This document shows, one piece after another, positions 34,436 to 43,935 of a stretch of DNA of 64,000 nucleotides (position 1 is its first letter; every line of letters begins with the position of its first letter). Made by a program: the position numbers and the translations under genes. The notes beneath the pieces are model-generated. The model was not told the DNA's origin. It was given only the letters and a program-made list of their open reading frames with translations, and searched no databases. Source of the stretch: Herbaspirillum sp. LeCh32-8 (GTDB lineage: Bacteria; Pseudomonadota; Gammaproteobacteria; Burkholderiales; Burkholderiaceae_D); contig NZ_JAGIPZ010000002.1 in the NCBI RefSeq assembly GCF_017814915.1, positions 90,984 through 154,983 on the forward strand. The letters are read 5' to 3'.

Positions 34436-35776
34436 TTATTGGGTGCCGGTCTTGCCTGCGCTTGCATCCTTGCCGGCGTTCCAGTCGGCCGCGCGGTCCG
34501 AGGCCGATCCCGCCACCGAATACAGCGCGCCCGGCGCATTGCGGGTCTGCTGGAAGTCGGCCAGCGACTGGCCGCGCATGGCGGCGTAGATGTGCAGGTT
34601 GGATACACCCACCACCGCACCCAGCTTCTCCAGCAGGAAGAAGATCACGCCGTAGCGAATCATGGCCTGCCAGTCGCGGCGGCTGATCATGTCGCGCTCT
34701 TCGGGCGAGAGGCCGGCTTCTTCATAGGTCGATGCCGGGTCGGCCAGGAAACGTTCGCGGAAGGCCGGCTGGATCAGCTGATACAGGTAACGGTTGACGC
34801 GGTAGCGCTCGTTGCTGGTCTGCAGCGTGAACGGGTAGGTGCCTTCCAATTTCTCGATGCCGTCCAGCTGGTACGCCACGTGCGCGCGGTGCTCCTCTGC
34901 GCGGCGCGCCTGCAGGGCGGATTCGACGGCATTGTCGTCAGCGGCGGGTTCATAGACGGCCACCGCGATGCCGGTCATCGACGGCAGGTAGTACTCGCGG
35001 TGGCGGCAGTGGATGCCGGCCGGCATGGCGCCGCGCATCACCAGCCACATGATCACCTCCGCGCTTTCCAGCCCGCCCAGCGTGGCCAGCTCGGCGTGGG
35101 TCAGGTTGGCCAGGGTCTCGGGATCGTTCTCCAGCAGGTCGAGGAAGCGGTGGTCCCACGGCGTGTTGTTGAAGCCGGCGCGCTCGCCGTGCACCTGGTG
35201 CGACAGGCCGCCGGTGGCCACCAGCACCACGTTGAGGTCTTCAGGATAACTCTCGATGGCGCGGCGCAGCGCCTGGCCCAGCTTGTAGCAGCGGCGCGCG
35301 GTCGGGATCGGGAACTGCAGCACGCCCACCTGCAGCGGGATGATCTTGCCGGGCCAGCCTTCCTGGTGTTCCCACAGCATCGACAGCGGCGAGAAGCAGC
35401 CGTGGTCCAGCGGCTTCTCCTGGAAGAAGGACATGTCGAACTCGTCGGCCATCAGCGAGCTGCCGATATGGCGCGCCAGCGCCGCATGGCCGCCCACCGG
35501 CGGCAGCTTGCGCGCGCCGCCGCCTTCGTCGGCCACCTTGTACTCGCTGCCCACGCCCAGCGCGAAGGCCGAGTAGTGGTCGAAGAAGAAGGAGGTCACG
35601 TGGTCGTTGTAGACCACCAGCATGACGTCCGGCTTCTTTTCCTTGAGCCATTTCTGCACCGGCTCGTAGGCCTTGAAGATCGGCGACCAGACCTGGTCGT
35701 GCTGCTTGCCGGCGTCCAGCGCGAAGCCGATGGTGGGGGTATGCGACGTAGCGACTGCGCCTACGATGTTTGCCAT
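34436..35776 (-). CDS. galA: Gallate dioxygenase (GalA/DesB type)
   Basis: 446-residue extradiol dioxygenase in which a LigB-like catalytic part (about 1-285) is fused to a LigA-like small-subunit part (about 320-420), the layout of gallate dioxygenases. Candidate iron ligands are H12 in TSHTP and H59 in YNDHVTSFFFDHY, with ATGGLSHQVHGE near 190 as active-site loop. It opens the ring of gallate to 4-oxalomesaconate with O2 and Fe(II). It follows an aromatic-acid MFS gene by 51 bases. The C-terminal 30 residues are low complexity. Confidence 0.92.
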   Translation of the reverse strand: MANIVGAVATSHTPTIGFALDAGKQHDQVWSPIFKAYEPVQKWLKEKKPDVMLVVYNDHVTSFFFDHYSAFALGVGSEYKVADEGGGARKLPPVGGHAALARHIGSSLMADEFDMSFFQEKPLDHGCFSPLSMLWEHQEGWPGKIIPLQVGVLQFPIPTARRCYKLGQALRRAIESYPEDLNVVLVATGGLSHQVHGERAGFNNTPWDHRFLDLLENDPETLANLTHAELATLGGLESAEVIMWLVMRGAMPAGIHCRHREYYLPSMTGIAVAVYEPAADDNAVESALQARRAEEHRAHVAYQLDGIEKLEGTYPFTLQTSNERYRVNRYLYQLIQPAFRERFLADPASTYEEAGLSPEERDMISRRDWQAMIRYGVIFFLLEKLGAVVGVSNLHIYAAMRGQSLADFQQTRNAPGALYSVAGSASDRAADWNAGKDASAGKTGTQ

Positions 35777-35827
35777 GACGACTGTTTCCTATTTCCAGTG
35801 AAGCTTGTAGTGCAGCTTATTTACAGT

Positions 35828-37156
35828 TTATGCGGTCACCGGGCGTTGGCCCAGTTGAATGAAGGCGATGATCAGCGCCGCCAGGGCGGCCGGCACGGCC
35901 AGGATGGCGATCACCGATCCGAAGCTCCAACCCAGCGACAGCAGCACGCCGCCGGCAAACGAGCCGAGGATGCTGCCGAAACGGCCCACGCCTTGCATCC
36001 ACGACACGCCGGTGGCGCGCACCGCGGTCGGATAGCAGGACGGCGCGAAGGCGTTCAGGCCGGTCTGGGCGCCGCTCATGCAAAAGCCCGCCAGCAGCAC
36101 GTAGGCCGCGAACATGCCCGACTGCACGCTGCCCGAGGCCAGCAGCAGGATGAACACGGCGCCGCTGACATAGGCCGCTGCAATGGCGCGGCTGGGCGAC
36201 CAGCGGTCCATCAGGTAGCCTACCACCAGCGCGCCGACGGTGCCGCCCAGCTGGAACAGCGCGGTGATGCTGGCCGCCTTCTCGATGGGCAGGCCGGCGT
36301 CCTTGATCAGCGTCGGCAACCAGCCCGACAGCAGATAGATCACCAGCAGGCCCATGAAGTAGGTGCCCCACAGCGACAGCGTGGTCTTGCGGTAAGAGTT
36401 CGACAGCAGCACCTTGCCCGGCTGCGCGCTCTTGACCTGCGGCTCGCTGACGCTGAAGGTCTGGCCGGGGGCGAACTCGCCGCCGCACACGCGCGACAGC
36501 GTACGCGCCACGCGGTCGGCGGGATAGTTCTTCACCACCATGAAGCGCGCCGACTCCGGCACCAGCCACAGATAGAACGGCAGGCACAGCAGGGGGATCG
36601 CGCCGCCGGCCACCAGCACCGCACGCCATCCGTGCTCCGGCAGCAGCGCCGCGGCCATGAAGCCCACCAGTCCCGAACCCAGGTTGAAGCCGGTGAACAT
36701 GATTGCCAGCAGGGTGCTGCGCGAACGTTCCGGCACGTATTCGGAGAGCAGCGTGGTGGCATTGGGCATGGCCGCGCCCAGGCCCAGGCCGGTCAGGAAA
36801 CGCAGCGCCGACAAGGTCACCACGTCATGCGCGGCGGCCGAGGCCAGGCTGAAGATGCCGAACCAGGTCACGGCGGTCATCAGCAGTTTCTTGCGGCCGT
36901 AGCGGTCCGACAGCGGGCCGACCAGCAGCGCGCCGATGGCCAGGCCGATCGGCGCGGCGCTCATCACCACGCCGAAGGCGGCGCGGGAGATGCCCCATTC
37001 CTTGGTGATGCCGGGTGCGAGAAAGCCCATGATGGCCACGTCCATGCCGTCGGTGGCCACGATCAGGAAGCAGAGGACCAGCAGGAGCCATTGGTAGCCG
37101 GACATCTTGCGTCCGTTGATGTGCGCCCGCACGTCCAGCGATTGTGCTGTATTCAT
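35828..37156 (-). CDS. MFS aromatic acid:proton symporter (GalT/PcaK type)
   Basis: 442-residue 12-helix transporter of the AAHS family. The helix-1 motif DGMDVAIMGFLAPGI and the loop motif GPLSDRYGRKKLL (about 78-90) are characteristic. Located directly upstream of galA in the same direction and beside the other gallate genes, it most likely imports gallate or related hydroxybenzoates. Confidence 0.9.
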   Translation of the reverse strand: MNTAQSLDVRAHINGRKMSGYQWLLLVLCFLIVATDGMDVAIMGFLAPGITKEWGISRAAFGVVMSAAPIGLAIGALLVGPLSDRYGRKKLLMTAVTWFGIFSLASAAAHDVVTLSALRFLTGLGLGAAMPNATTLLSEYVPERSRSTLLAIMFTGFNLGSGLVGFMAAALLPEHGWRAVLVAGGAIPLLCLPFYLWLVPESARFMVVKNYPADRVARTLSRVCGGEFAPGQTFSVSEPQVKSAQPGKVLLSNSYRKTTLSLWGTYFMGLLVIYLLSGWLPTLIKDAGLPIEKAASITALFQLGGTVGALVVGYLMDRWSPSRAIAAAYVSGAVFILLLASGSVQSGMFAAYVLLAGFCMSGAQTGLNAFAPSCYPTAVRATGVSWMQGVGRFGSILGSFAGGVLLSLGWSFGSVIAILAVPAALAALIIAFIQLGQRPVTA

Positions 37157-37439
37157 TAAGTCTCCGTGTAGATATCAATTTATAGGGGAGTGCGCCGCTT
37201 GTGTGTACGCGGCTTGAAAAATGCTTGCCGAAGTGCAAACGGCCTGCCTCGACAATGAAAGGAGTGTAAGTCCGCCGATGTGGCCGAGTATTGCTTTCGG
37301 CTGCGTGAGCGTTGCCATTTCCTAATTGGAGTGGATTTTTACATGTTGCGGGAATGCGCCCGGACGAGGCGAGGGAGGCGGCCCGAAGAGGCGAGCAGCC
37401 GCACCGGCGGGGCATTCTCGCCGTTGCAGGCGGCGCGAG

Positions 37440-38645
37440 TTACTTCCAGGAGGCGGCCGCCGCCTCGATTTCCTGTTGCAGCGCGCGGGCGCCGGGCGAG
37501 AGGTGTGCGCCTTTTCTTTGCATGATGCCGATCCGGCGCTCCATGCCGCGCATGGCGAAGGGCAGCGCGGTCAGTTGCCCGGTGGCGATTTCATGGTGCA
37601 GCTGGTGGGCCGAGATCACGGTCAGCATGTCGCTGGAAACCAGCAGGCCGCGCAGCAACGCCAGGTCGCCCGTTTCTACCGCCGGGCGCGGCACCTCGCG
37701 GCCGCCGTCGCGGAAGAATTGTTCGATTGATTCGCGCAGCGGCGTGCCGGCGCGCGACAGCACCCAGGGATAACCGTCGAGGTCGGCCGGCGCCAGCTTG
37801 CGACGGCCCGCCAGCGGATGGCCCGCGCGCGCGATCAGCACGGCGCTGTCGGCCACCAGCGGCCGCATGTCGAAGGTGTCGCTGGAAAAGGCGCGCAGCG
37901 CGCCGACGATGAAGTCGATGCGTCCGCTCATCAGGCCGGCGGCCAGCTCTTCATAAGGGCTTTCCAGCGAGCGGATCTGCAGCCGGGGATGTTTTTGCAG
38001 CACGCGCGCCAGCGCCGTGGGCAACAGTTGGGAGCGCGCCAGCGGCAGCGCGCCGACGGTCACTGTGCCTTGCACGATGCCGGCCAGCGCGGCGATGTCG
38101 GCGGGAATGTGGCGCAGCTCGGCCAGCGCGCGCTCGAAGCGCTCGGTCCAGCGCCGGCCGGCGTCGGTGGGCAGCATGCCGTGCGCGGTGCGAAAGAACA
38201 GCGGCTGGCCGAGGATGCCTTCCAGCATCGAGATGGCTTGGCTCACGGCCGAGGGCGACACCTCCATCAGGCGCGCCACGCTCGGCATGTGGTGGGTCTC
38301 GGCCAGCAGGGTGGTGGCCTGCAGGCGGCGTTCGTTGAACAGCGCATCCAGGCTGGCGACCTGGCTGCCGGTGCGCTCGCGCAGGCGCAGCGCGTCGTCA
38401 CGCACTTCGCGCAGCTCGGCCTCGATGCGATCCACGCGCAGCTTCACGGCCTCGCCGGCGGCGGTCAGCAGCATGCCGCGCCCCTTGCGCTCGAACAGCT
38501 GGGTATCCAGGCTCTGCTCCAGCGCGGCGACCGAACGCGCCACCGCCGAGGAGGCGCGCAGCAGCGTGTCGGAGGAGCGGCGCACGCCGCCGGTGGCGGC
38601 GACCACGTTGAAGACATGCAGGTGACGCAGGTTGAGCAGGGACAT
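37440..38645 (-). CDS. LysR-family regulator with two N-terminal HTH domains (GalR-like)
   Basis: 401 residues, about 100 longer than a usual LysR protein. Two separate LysR-type winged helix-turn-helix blocks are visible. The first covers about 4-63 (LRHLHVFNVVAATGGVRRSS, ending in FERKGRGMLLTAAGE), the second about 105-163 (LLAETHHMPSVARLMEVS, ending in FFRTAHGMLPTDAGRR). A single effector-binding domain follows from about 190. ATG 38645 has GGAAGG upstream. It is divergent from galD and next to the galA-transporter pair, so it is the likely regulator of gallate use. Confidence 0.88.
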   Translation of the reverse strand: MSLLNLRHLHVFNVVAATGGVRRSSDTLLRASSAVARSVAALEQSLDTQLFERKGRGMLLTAAGEAVKLRVDRIEAELREVRDDALRLRERTGSQVASLDALFNERRLQATTLLAETHHMPSVARLMEVSPSAVSQAISMLEGILGQPLFFRTAHGMLPTDAGRRWTERFERALAELRHIPADIAALAGIVQGTVTVGALPLARSQLLPTALARVLQKHPRLQIRSLESPYEELAAGLMSGRIDFIVGALRAFSSDTFDMRPLVADSAVLIARAGHPLAGRRKLAPADLDGYPWVLSRAGTPLRESIEQFFRDGGREVPRPAVETGDLALLRGLLVSSDMLTVISAHQLHHEIATGQLTALPFAMRGMERRIGIMQRKGAHLSPGARALQQEIEAAAASWK

Positions 38646-38665
38646 GATCACGGCCTTCCGGGCAG

Positions 38666-38700
38666 GTTCGTTCTGAACTCGATTAGAAAATTAGAACAGA
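38666..38700. promoter_or_regulatory. Possible operator between galR-like and galD genes
   Basis: In the 141-base divergent gap, GTTCT at 38670-38674 and AGAAC at 38693-38697 form an interrupted dyad with further symmetry (TCTG and CAGA). GTTC-N5-GAAC at 38666-38678 overlaps it. AT-rich dyads at this place fit LysR binding sites. Confidence 0.45.
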
Positions 38701-38786
38701 GGAACGGATACAACGCAACCAAGCGCGACCATCGCTCACGCATACTCGGCGCACATTCAACAAGGCCCAGCGCCAAGGTTAATAAC

Positions 38787-39929
38787 GTGCCCGACGTGTC
38801 GCTTCCTGATAGCCCCGACCTGCAGCCCTTGCCCTGCACCCTGATGCGGGGCGGCACATCGCGCGGGCCGTTCTTCCTGGCCGACGACTTGCCGACCGAC
38901 GTTGCACGGCGCGACCGCGTGCTGCTGGCGGCCATGGGCTCGCCCGACCGCCGCCAGATCGACGGCCTGGGCGGGGCTCATCCGCTGACCAGCAAGGCCG
39001 GCATCGTCAGCCGCAGCGCGCGGCCGGGCGTCGACCTGGAGTTCCTGTTCGCGCAGCTGCAGCCGGACTCCGATCGGGTCGACACCACCCCCAACTGCGG
39101 CAACATGCTGGCAGCGGTGCTGCCCTTCGCGATCGAGCGCGGCCTGGTGGCGCCGGGCGACGCCGTGACCACGGCGCGCATCCTCACGCTCAATACCGGC
39201 ATGTTGTGCGACGTCACCGTGCAGACGCCGGGCGGCCGCCTGCGCTATGCCGGCGACACCGGCATCGACGGCGTGCCGGGCACTGCGGCGCCGGTGAAGA
39301 TCAATTTCCTCGATACCGCCGGCTCGGTGTGTCCAGCCATGCTGCCCAGCGGCAAGGTGCTCGACCATATCAAGTTCTCCACAGCCGACGGCGCGGCGCA
39401 TGAGCTCGCGGCCACGCTGATCGACAACGGCATGCCCATGGTGCTGGTGCGCGCGGCCGAGCTGGGAATCTCCGGCGAAGAGAGCGTGGCCGAGCTCAAC
39501 GGCAACGCCGCGCTGAAGGCCAAGCTGGAAGCGCTGCGCCTGGCGGCCGGCCCGCTGATGGGCTTGGGCGACGTCGCCGCGAAGAACTATCCCAAGATGT
39601 GCCTGCTGTCAGCGCCCGTGGCCGGGGGCGCGATCGCCACCCGCTGCTTTATTCCGCATGTCTGCCATGAAGCCATCGGCGTGCTGGCGGCGGTGACGGT
39701 CGCCACCGCCTGCGTGTTGGAGGGCTCGGTGGCGCAAGGCCTGGCGCGCGCCGCCAGCGGCCTGCAGCGCACCGTGTCGGTGGAGCATCCCAGCGGTGAA
39801 TTCAGCGTCGAGCTGGAGCTCGATGCCAACGACCAGCAACAAGTCGCCCGCGCCGCACTGCTGCGCACGGCGCGTCCCATCATGCGCGGCGAAGTCCTGG
39901 TGCCCGCCGCGCTCCTGCACGACATCTGA
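38787..39929 (+). CDS. galD: 4-oxalomesaconate tautomerase
   Basis: 380-residue protein of the PrpF/GalD isomerase family with a diaminopimelate-epimerase-like fold. Marks are PCTLMRGGTSRGPFF near residue 16, DRRQIDGLGGAHPLTSK near 55 and TPNCGNMLAAV near 102, which contains a likely catalytic Cys. It interconverts keto and enol forms of 4-oxalomesaconate after gallate ring cleavage. The start is taken as GTG 38787, preceded by AAGGTT; GTG 38796 is an alternative. It begins the galD-ligJ-galC operon. Confidence 0.88.
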   Translation: MPDVSLPDSPDLQPLPCTLMRGGTSRGPFFLADDLPTDVARRDRVLLAAMGSPDRRQIDGLGGAHPLTSKAGIVSRSARPGVDLEFLFAQLQPDSDRVDTTPNCGNMLAAVLPFAIERGLVAPGDAVTTARILTLNTGMLCDVTVQTPGGRLRYAGDTGIDGVPGTAAPVKINFLDTAGSVCPAMLPSGKVLDHIKFSTADGAAHELAATLIDNGMPMVLVRAAELGISGEESVAELNGNAALKAKLEALRLAAGPLMGLGDVAAKNYPKMCLLSAPVAGGAIATRCFIPHVCHEAIGVLAAVTVATACVLEGSVAQGLARAASGLQRTVSVEHPSGEFSVELELDANDQQQVARAALLRTARPIMRGEVLVPAALLHDI

Positions 39930-39951
39930 ACGACAAGAACGAGAACCGCCC

Positions 39952-40989
39952 ATGAGAGATTCACTGATCATCGATTGCCACGGCCACTACACCACCGCGC
40001 CCAAAGCGCTGGAGGACTGGCGCAACCGGCAGATCGCCAACCTGAAGACGCCAGAACTCGGCCCGAAAGTGGCCGAGCTGAAGATCAGCGACGACGAGCT
40101 GCGCGACTCCATCGAGACCAACCAGCTGCGCCTGATGAAAGAGCGCGGCGCCGACCTGACCATCTTTTCGCCGCGCGCCTCGTTCATGGCGCACCACATC
40201 GGCGACCTGAACACCAGCCAGACCTGGGCGGCGATCTGCAACGAGCTCTGCCATCGCGTGGCGCAATTGTTCCCGGACCACTTCATCGGCGCGGCCATGC
40301 TGCCGCAGTCGCCCGGTGCGGACATCCGCAGCTCGATCGCCGAGCTGGAAAAGTGCGTGAGGGAGTATGGCTTCGTCGGCGTCAACCTGAACCCGGATCC
40401 CTCCGGCGGCCACTGGACCTCGCCGCCGCTGTCCGATAAGTCTTGGTATCCGCTGTACGAAAAGATGGTGGAGCTGGACGTACCGGCCATGATCCACGTC
40501 AGCACTAGCTGCAACGCCTGCTTCCACACCACCGGCGCGCACTACCTGAACGCCGACACCACCGCCTTCATGCAGTGCCTGACTTCCGACCTGTTCAAGG
40601 ATTTCCCGACGCTGAAGTTCCTGATCCCGCACGGCGGCGGCGCGGTGCCTTACCACTGGGGGCGTTTCCGCGGACTGGCGCAGGAGATGAAAAAGCCGCT
40701 GCTGCAGGAGCACCTGCTGAACAACATCTTCTTCGACACCTGCGTCTACCACCAGCCGGGCATCGACCTGCTGACCAAGGTAATCCCTGTCGACAACGTA
40801 CTGTTCGCCTCCGAGATGATCGGCGCGGTGCGCGGCATCGACCCCGAGACCGGCCACTACTACGACGACACCAAGCGCTACATCGAGGCGGCCAATCTCA
40901 GCAACGAAGAACGTCATCAAATCTATGAAGGCAACGCCCGCCGCGTGTACCCGCGCCTGGACGCCGCCCTGACTGCGAAAGGACTGTAA
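39952..40989 (+). CDS. ligJ: 4-oxalomesaconate hydratase, amidohydrolase (LigJ) type
   Basis: 345-residue amidohydrolase-superfamily hydratase. The metal motif HGH is in [35 protein letters not shown] near 180 and [19 protein letters not shown] near 223 are also strongly LigJ-like. It adds water to 4-oxalomesaconate to give 4-carboxy-4-hydroxy-2-oxoadipate. Pseudomonas uses an unrelated PIG-L-type GalB for this step, so the present cluster carries the sphingomonad-type enzyme. It begins 22 bases after galD. Confidence 0.92.
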   Translation: MRDSLIIDCHGHYTTAPKALEDWRNRQIANLKTPELGPKVAELKISDDELRDSIETNQLRLMKERGADLTIFSPRASFMAHHIGDLNTSQTWAAICNELCHRVAQLFPDHFIGAAMLPQSPGADIRSSIAELEKCVREYGFVGVNLNPDPSGGHWTSPPLSDKSWYPLYEKMVELDVPAMIHVSTSCNACFHTTGAHYLNADTTAFMQCLTSDLFKDFPTLKFLIPHGGGAVPYHWGRFRGLAQEMKKPLLQEHLLNNIFFDTCVYHQPGIDLLTKVIPVDNVLFASEMIGAVRGIDPETGHYYDDTKRYIEAANLSNEERHQIYEGNARRVYPRLDAALTAKGL

Positions 40990-40991
40990 GC

Positions 40992-41690
40992 ATGAGCACA
41001 CCGCTGGTCAATCAACTGGGCGTGGTCAAACGCCACATCGCGCGCGCCGATGCCGGCGTGGCAGCGCAGCTCGGCAAGTTCGGCGCGGCCACCGTGCATG
41101 AGGCGCAGGGCCGTACCGGCTTGCTGAAACCCTATATGCGCCCGATCTATCCGGGCACGATCGTAGCCGGCACGGCAGTGACGGTGCTGCTGCACCCCGG
41201 CGACAACTGGATGCTGCACGTCGCGGCCGAGCAGATCCAGCCCGGCGACATCGTGGTGGCAGCGGTGACCGCCGACTGCACCGACGGCTATTTCGGCGAC
41301 CTGCTGGCGACCAGCTTCATGGCGCGCGGCGCGAAGGCGCTGATCATCGACGCCGGCGTGCGCGACGTGAAGGTGCTGAAGGAAATGGGCTTCCCGGTCT
41401 GGAGTAAAGCGATCAGCGCCAAGGGCACGATCAAGGCCACGCTGGGCTCGGTGAACATTCCGGTGATCTGCGCCGGCGCGCTGGTCAACCCGGGCGACGT
41501 GATCGTGGCCGATGACGACGGCGTGGTGGCGGTGCCTGCCGGCGACGCGGCGCGCGTGGCGCAGGCTGCGCAACAGCGCGAGAACCTGGAGGGCGAGAAG
41601 CGCGACAAGCTGGCTGCGGGCGTACTGGGGCTGGACATGTACAACATGCGCGGGCCGCTGGAGGCCGCCGGCCTGAAGTATATCGACTGA
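40992..41690 (+). CDS. galC: 4-carboxy-4-hydroxy-2-oxoadipate aldolase
   Basis: 232-residue RraA-fold class II aldolase (LigK/GalC/HMG aldolase). Typical are [16 protein letters not shown] near residue 36, then [19 protein letters not shown] near 95 with the metal and phosphate loop, and [10 protein letters not shown] near 121. It splits the hydratase product to pyruvate and oxaloacetate, and can decarboxylate oxaloacetate. It starts 2 bases after ligJ, so the two are translationally close. This closes the pathway to central metabolism. Confidence 0.93.
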   Translation: MSTPLVNQLGVVKRHIARADAGVAAQLGKFGAATVHEAQGRTGLLKPYMRPIYPGTIVAGTAVTVLLHPGDNWMLHVAAEQIQPGDIVVAAVTADCTDGYFGDLLATSFMARGAKALIIDAGVRDVKVLKEMGFPVWSKAISAKGTIKATLGSVNIPVICAGALVNPGDVIVADDDGVVAVPAGDAARVAQAAQQRENLEGEKRDKLAAGVLGLDMYNMRGPLEAAGLKYID

Positions 41691-41892
41691 CATTGATCTC
41701 GCGCAGCGAGGAGGGAGGGGCAGCGGCGCGCCGCAGAAAAAACACACCGGCGCAAGAAGCCGGAAGGAAAAAGCACAAGCCGCAACAAGAACAACAAGCA
41801 TCAAGGCAATACGGCAGCAGAGCAGCAGAACAAAAACGGACGGCAGCATCGTCCACACAATTCGCCAATCTGAAGAGAAAGAGGAAGACACC

Positions 41893-42432
41893 ATGCAAAC
41901 CGCGCAACACACCCACGACACGTCCGCCCGCGGCGTCACATCATCCGCGCCCTCCGGCTGGAAGGACCGCTCGGCGCTGATCCGCGCCGGCATCATCGGC
42001 GGCCTGACCGGCGGCGTCATCATCTGGATCTATGAAGCGCTGGTCTGGGTCGGCGCCCAGCACCTGATGCCGCTGGCCGGCATCCCGCGCAACGCCACCG
42101 GCCTGGTGTTCGGCAAGGAGGTGCAGGAGTCGCTGGGCATCCTGGCCTACTTCGTCGGCACCGGCATCCACTTTTTCTTCACGCTGGTGTGGGGCATCCT
42201 GTTCGCGGCGATCTGGCCGCATTTCCGTCGCAAGGGTTACGAGGCCACCTTCATCGCGCTGTTCTACGCGGTGGTGGCGTGGATCCTGATGCACGTGGCC
42301 ATCATGATCGCCTCCGACAACCATCCGAACTACTACGACCCGGCCATCATCATCGGCGGCTTCATGTCGCACATCTTCTTCACCGTTCCACTGGCGCTGA
42401 TCGTCAAGAAGCACTTCGAACGACAGGCCTGA
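41893..42432 (+). CDS. Uncharacterised multi-pass membrane protein in the gallate cluster
   Basis: 179 residues with about four hydrophobic helices (approximately 27-47, 80-105, 116-137 and 143-168) and a polar N-terminus. A glycine-rich first helix (GIIGGLTGGVIIWIYEALVW) and HPNYYDPAIIIGGFMSH are the most distinct strings. It is somewhat YagU-like, but I cannot assign a family with confidence. It lies 202 bases after galC behind an A-rich leader and 210 bases before a porin gene; co-regulation with gallate use is inferred only from position. Confidence 0.7.
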   Translation: MQTAQHTHDTSARGVTSSAPSGWKDRSALIRAGIIGGLTGGVIIWIYEALVWVGAQHLMPLAGIPRNATGLVFGKEVQESLGILAYFVGTGIHFFFTLVWGILFAAIWPHFRRKGYEATFIALFYAVVAWILMHVAIMIASDNHPNYYDPAIIIGGFMSHIFFTVPLALIVKKHFERQA

Positions 42433-42642
42433 TTCAACAGCGGCATGCGCATCCGCCGGCGGTTCGCCCGCCGGCGGCGGGGGACGGCTTGCCCGCGACT
42501 GTCGCAGCACGGCATGTCGAGAGCGCAATGCAAGCGCGACGGAAGCGAAAAAAAGCACAGCGGGGCGCCGTCGCGCCGACAGATTTTCAACCCGCAACAT
42601 CACAACATCGACAACATCGATACACCTTGAGGAGGAGCTCAG

Positions 42643-43764
42643 ATGCATTTCAATACCAGGATCAAACTGTTGCCCGCGGCGCTGCTGCTGGCGGCGGCAC
42701 CGGCGGCGTTCGCCCAGAGTTCGGTCACCATCTACGGCGTGCTGGACGTCTACACCGCCTACCAGAAGAGCACCGTCGGCGGCAAGAACACCTCGCTGTG
42801 GGCCATGGGCAACAACGGCGAAATGACCAGCCGCCTGGGCTTCAAGGGCAGCGAGGACCTGGGCGGCGGCTACCGCGCCACCTTTAACCTGGAGACCGGC
42901 TTCGATCCCAGCACCGGCGGCCTGCAGAACAGCTACCGCTTCTTTGACCGTCAGTCCTGGGTCGGCTTGGGCGGCGGTTTCGGCGAGGTACGCGTGGGGC
43001 GCCAGAACACGCCGATGTTCCTCTACGCCGGCAACATGGACGCCTTCGGCGCGGCCACCTACGGCTCGGCCTATAACAACTTCGCCAACTGGCTGGCGCG
43101 GGTGGACAACGACATCAGCTACATCTCGCCCAAGTTCGCCAACTCCACGCTTGAGCTGCACTACTCGGTGGGCGAGCGCGCAGGCAGCACGGCGTCGAAC
43201 TCGGTCTACCAGGTCGGCTTCCAGACCCAGCAGGGCCCGCTGTATGTCGGCAGCGCCTACCTCAATGCCAACAACGCCACCAACACCAACAGCGTCAAGC
43301 AGTTCATGTTGGGCGGCAACTATGACTACGGCGGCGGCAAGTTCTACCTGGCCTTCTTCCGCACCAACGAAGTGATTTCGGCTACCACCGGCAACGTGTT
43401 CACCAACCCGGCCGGCAAGTACGACCCGAGCGGCTCCGTGGTCGGCAACACCGCGGGCAACTATCACAACACCTACAGCCTGTCGGCCGACTACCGCATC
43501 AACGCCAGCACCACGGTGGGCGCCGGCGGCGGTTACATCAAGGACAGCTCCAGCTACAACAACAACGCCAAACAGTTCAGCCTGATCGTGAACTACGACC
43601 TGTCCAAGCGCACCCGCCTGTACGCGGTGGCCTCGCGGCTGATCAACCAGAACACGGCGGCCTACAAGATGACCGGCGCCAGCTACACCGCCAGCCAGGC
43701 GCTGAGCCCGGACGCCGGCGCCAGCGAGACCGGCGTGCAGCTCGGCATTCGCCATACCTTCTGA
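42643..43764 (+). CDS. Outer-membrane porin (Gram-negative porin family)
   Basis: 373-residue trimeric-porin-type protein. The signal peptide (about 1-24) ends PAAFAQ, and the mature start SSVTIYGVLDVY is characteristic of betaproteobacterial porins. Internal marks are SRLGFKGSEDLGGGYRA and SWVGLGGGFGEVRVGRQ (L3 region nearby), and the last residue is Phe (IRHTF), the BAM signal. GAGGAG precedes the ATG. As the last gene of the gallate block it may ease entry of aromatic acids, but it could equally serve the following sulfonate-type operon. Confidence 0.93.
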   Translation: MHFNTRIKLLPAALLLAAAPAAFAQSSVTIYGVLDVYTAYQKSTVGGKNTSLWAMGNNGEMTSRLGFKGSEDLGGGYRATFNLETGFDPSTGGLQNSYRFFDRQSWVGLGGGFGEVRVGRQNTPMFLYAGNMDAFGAATYGSAYNNFANWLARVDNDISYISPKFANSTLELHYSVGERAGSTASNSVYQVGFQTQQGPLYVGSAYLNANNATNTNSVKQFMLGGNYDYGGGKFYLAFFRTNEVISATTGNVFTNPAGKYDPSGSVVGNTAGNYHNTYSLSADYRINASTTVGAGGGYIKDSSSYNNNAKQFSLIVNYDLSKRTRLYAVASRLINQNTAAYKMTGASYTASQALSPDAGASETGVQLGIRHTF

Positions 43765-43775
43765 TCCGGCGGCCG

Positions 43776-43819
43776 TTGCCCGTCCGTCCCTGCCGCTGCA
43801 TGCAGGGTTGGACGGGCAA
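43776..43819 (+). terminator. Terminator-like hairpin after the porin gene
   Basis: A 10-bp outer stem (TTGCCCGTCC with GGACGGGCAA) encloses an inner CCCTGC/GCAGGG hairpin. The following tract is only weakly T-rich, so termination may be partial. Confidence 0.65.
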
Positions 43820-43935
43820 ATGTGTTTACCGGATATGCAAGTTCAAAATCATTCCTTATCGCAGCGGCCAAAGCTGATTAGGATTTTCCTTCGCAACGCG
43901 GCGTCGCCGCGCGCAATCTGTGAAGGAAGCCCTCC

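Noticed and set aside
34439..37159. 906-residue open frame on the plus strand opposite galA and the MFS gene
   Set aside because: Both minus-strand genes have full family motifs. The plus-strand frame is an Ala/Arg/Gln/His-rich shadow.
40923..43755. Long minus-strand frames opposite galC, the membrane protein and the porin
   Set aside because: Antisense shadows of three supported plus-strand genes.
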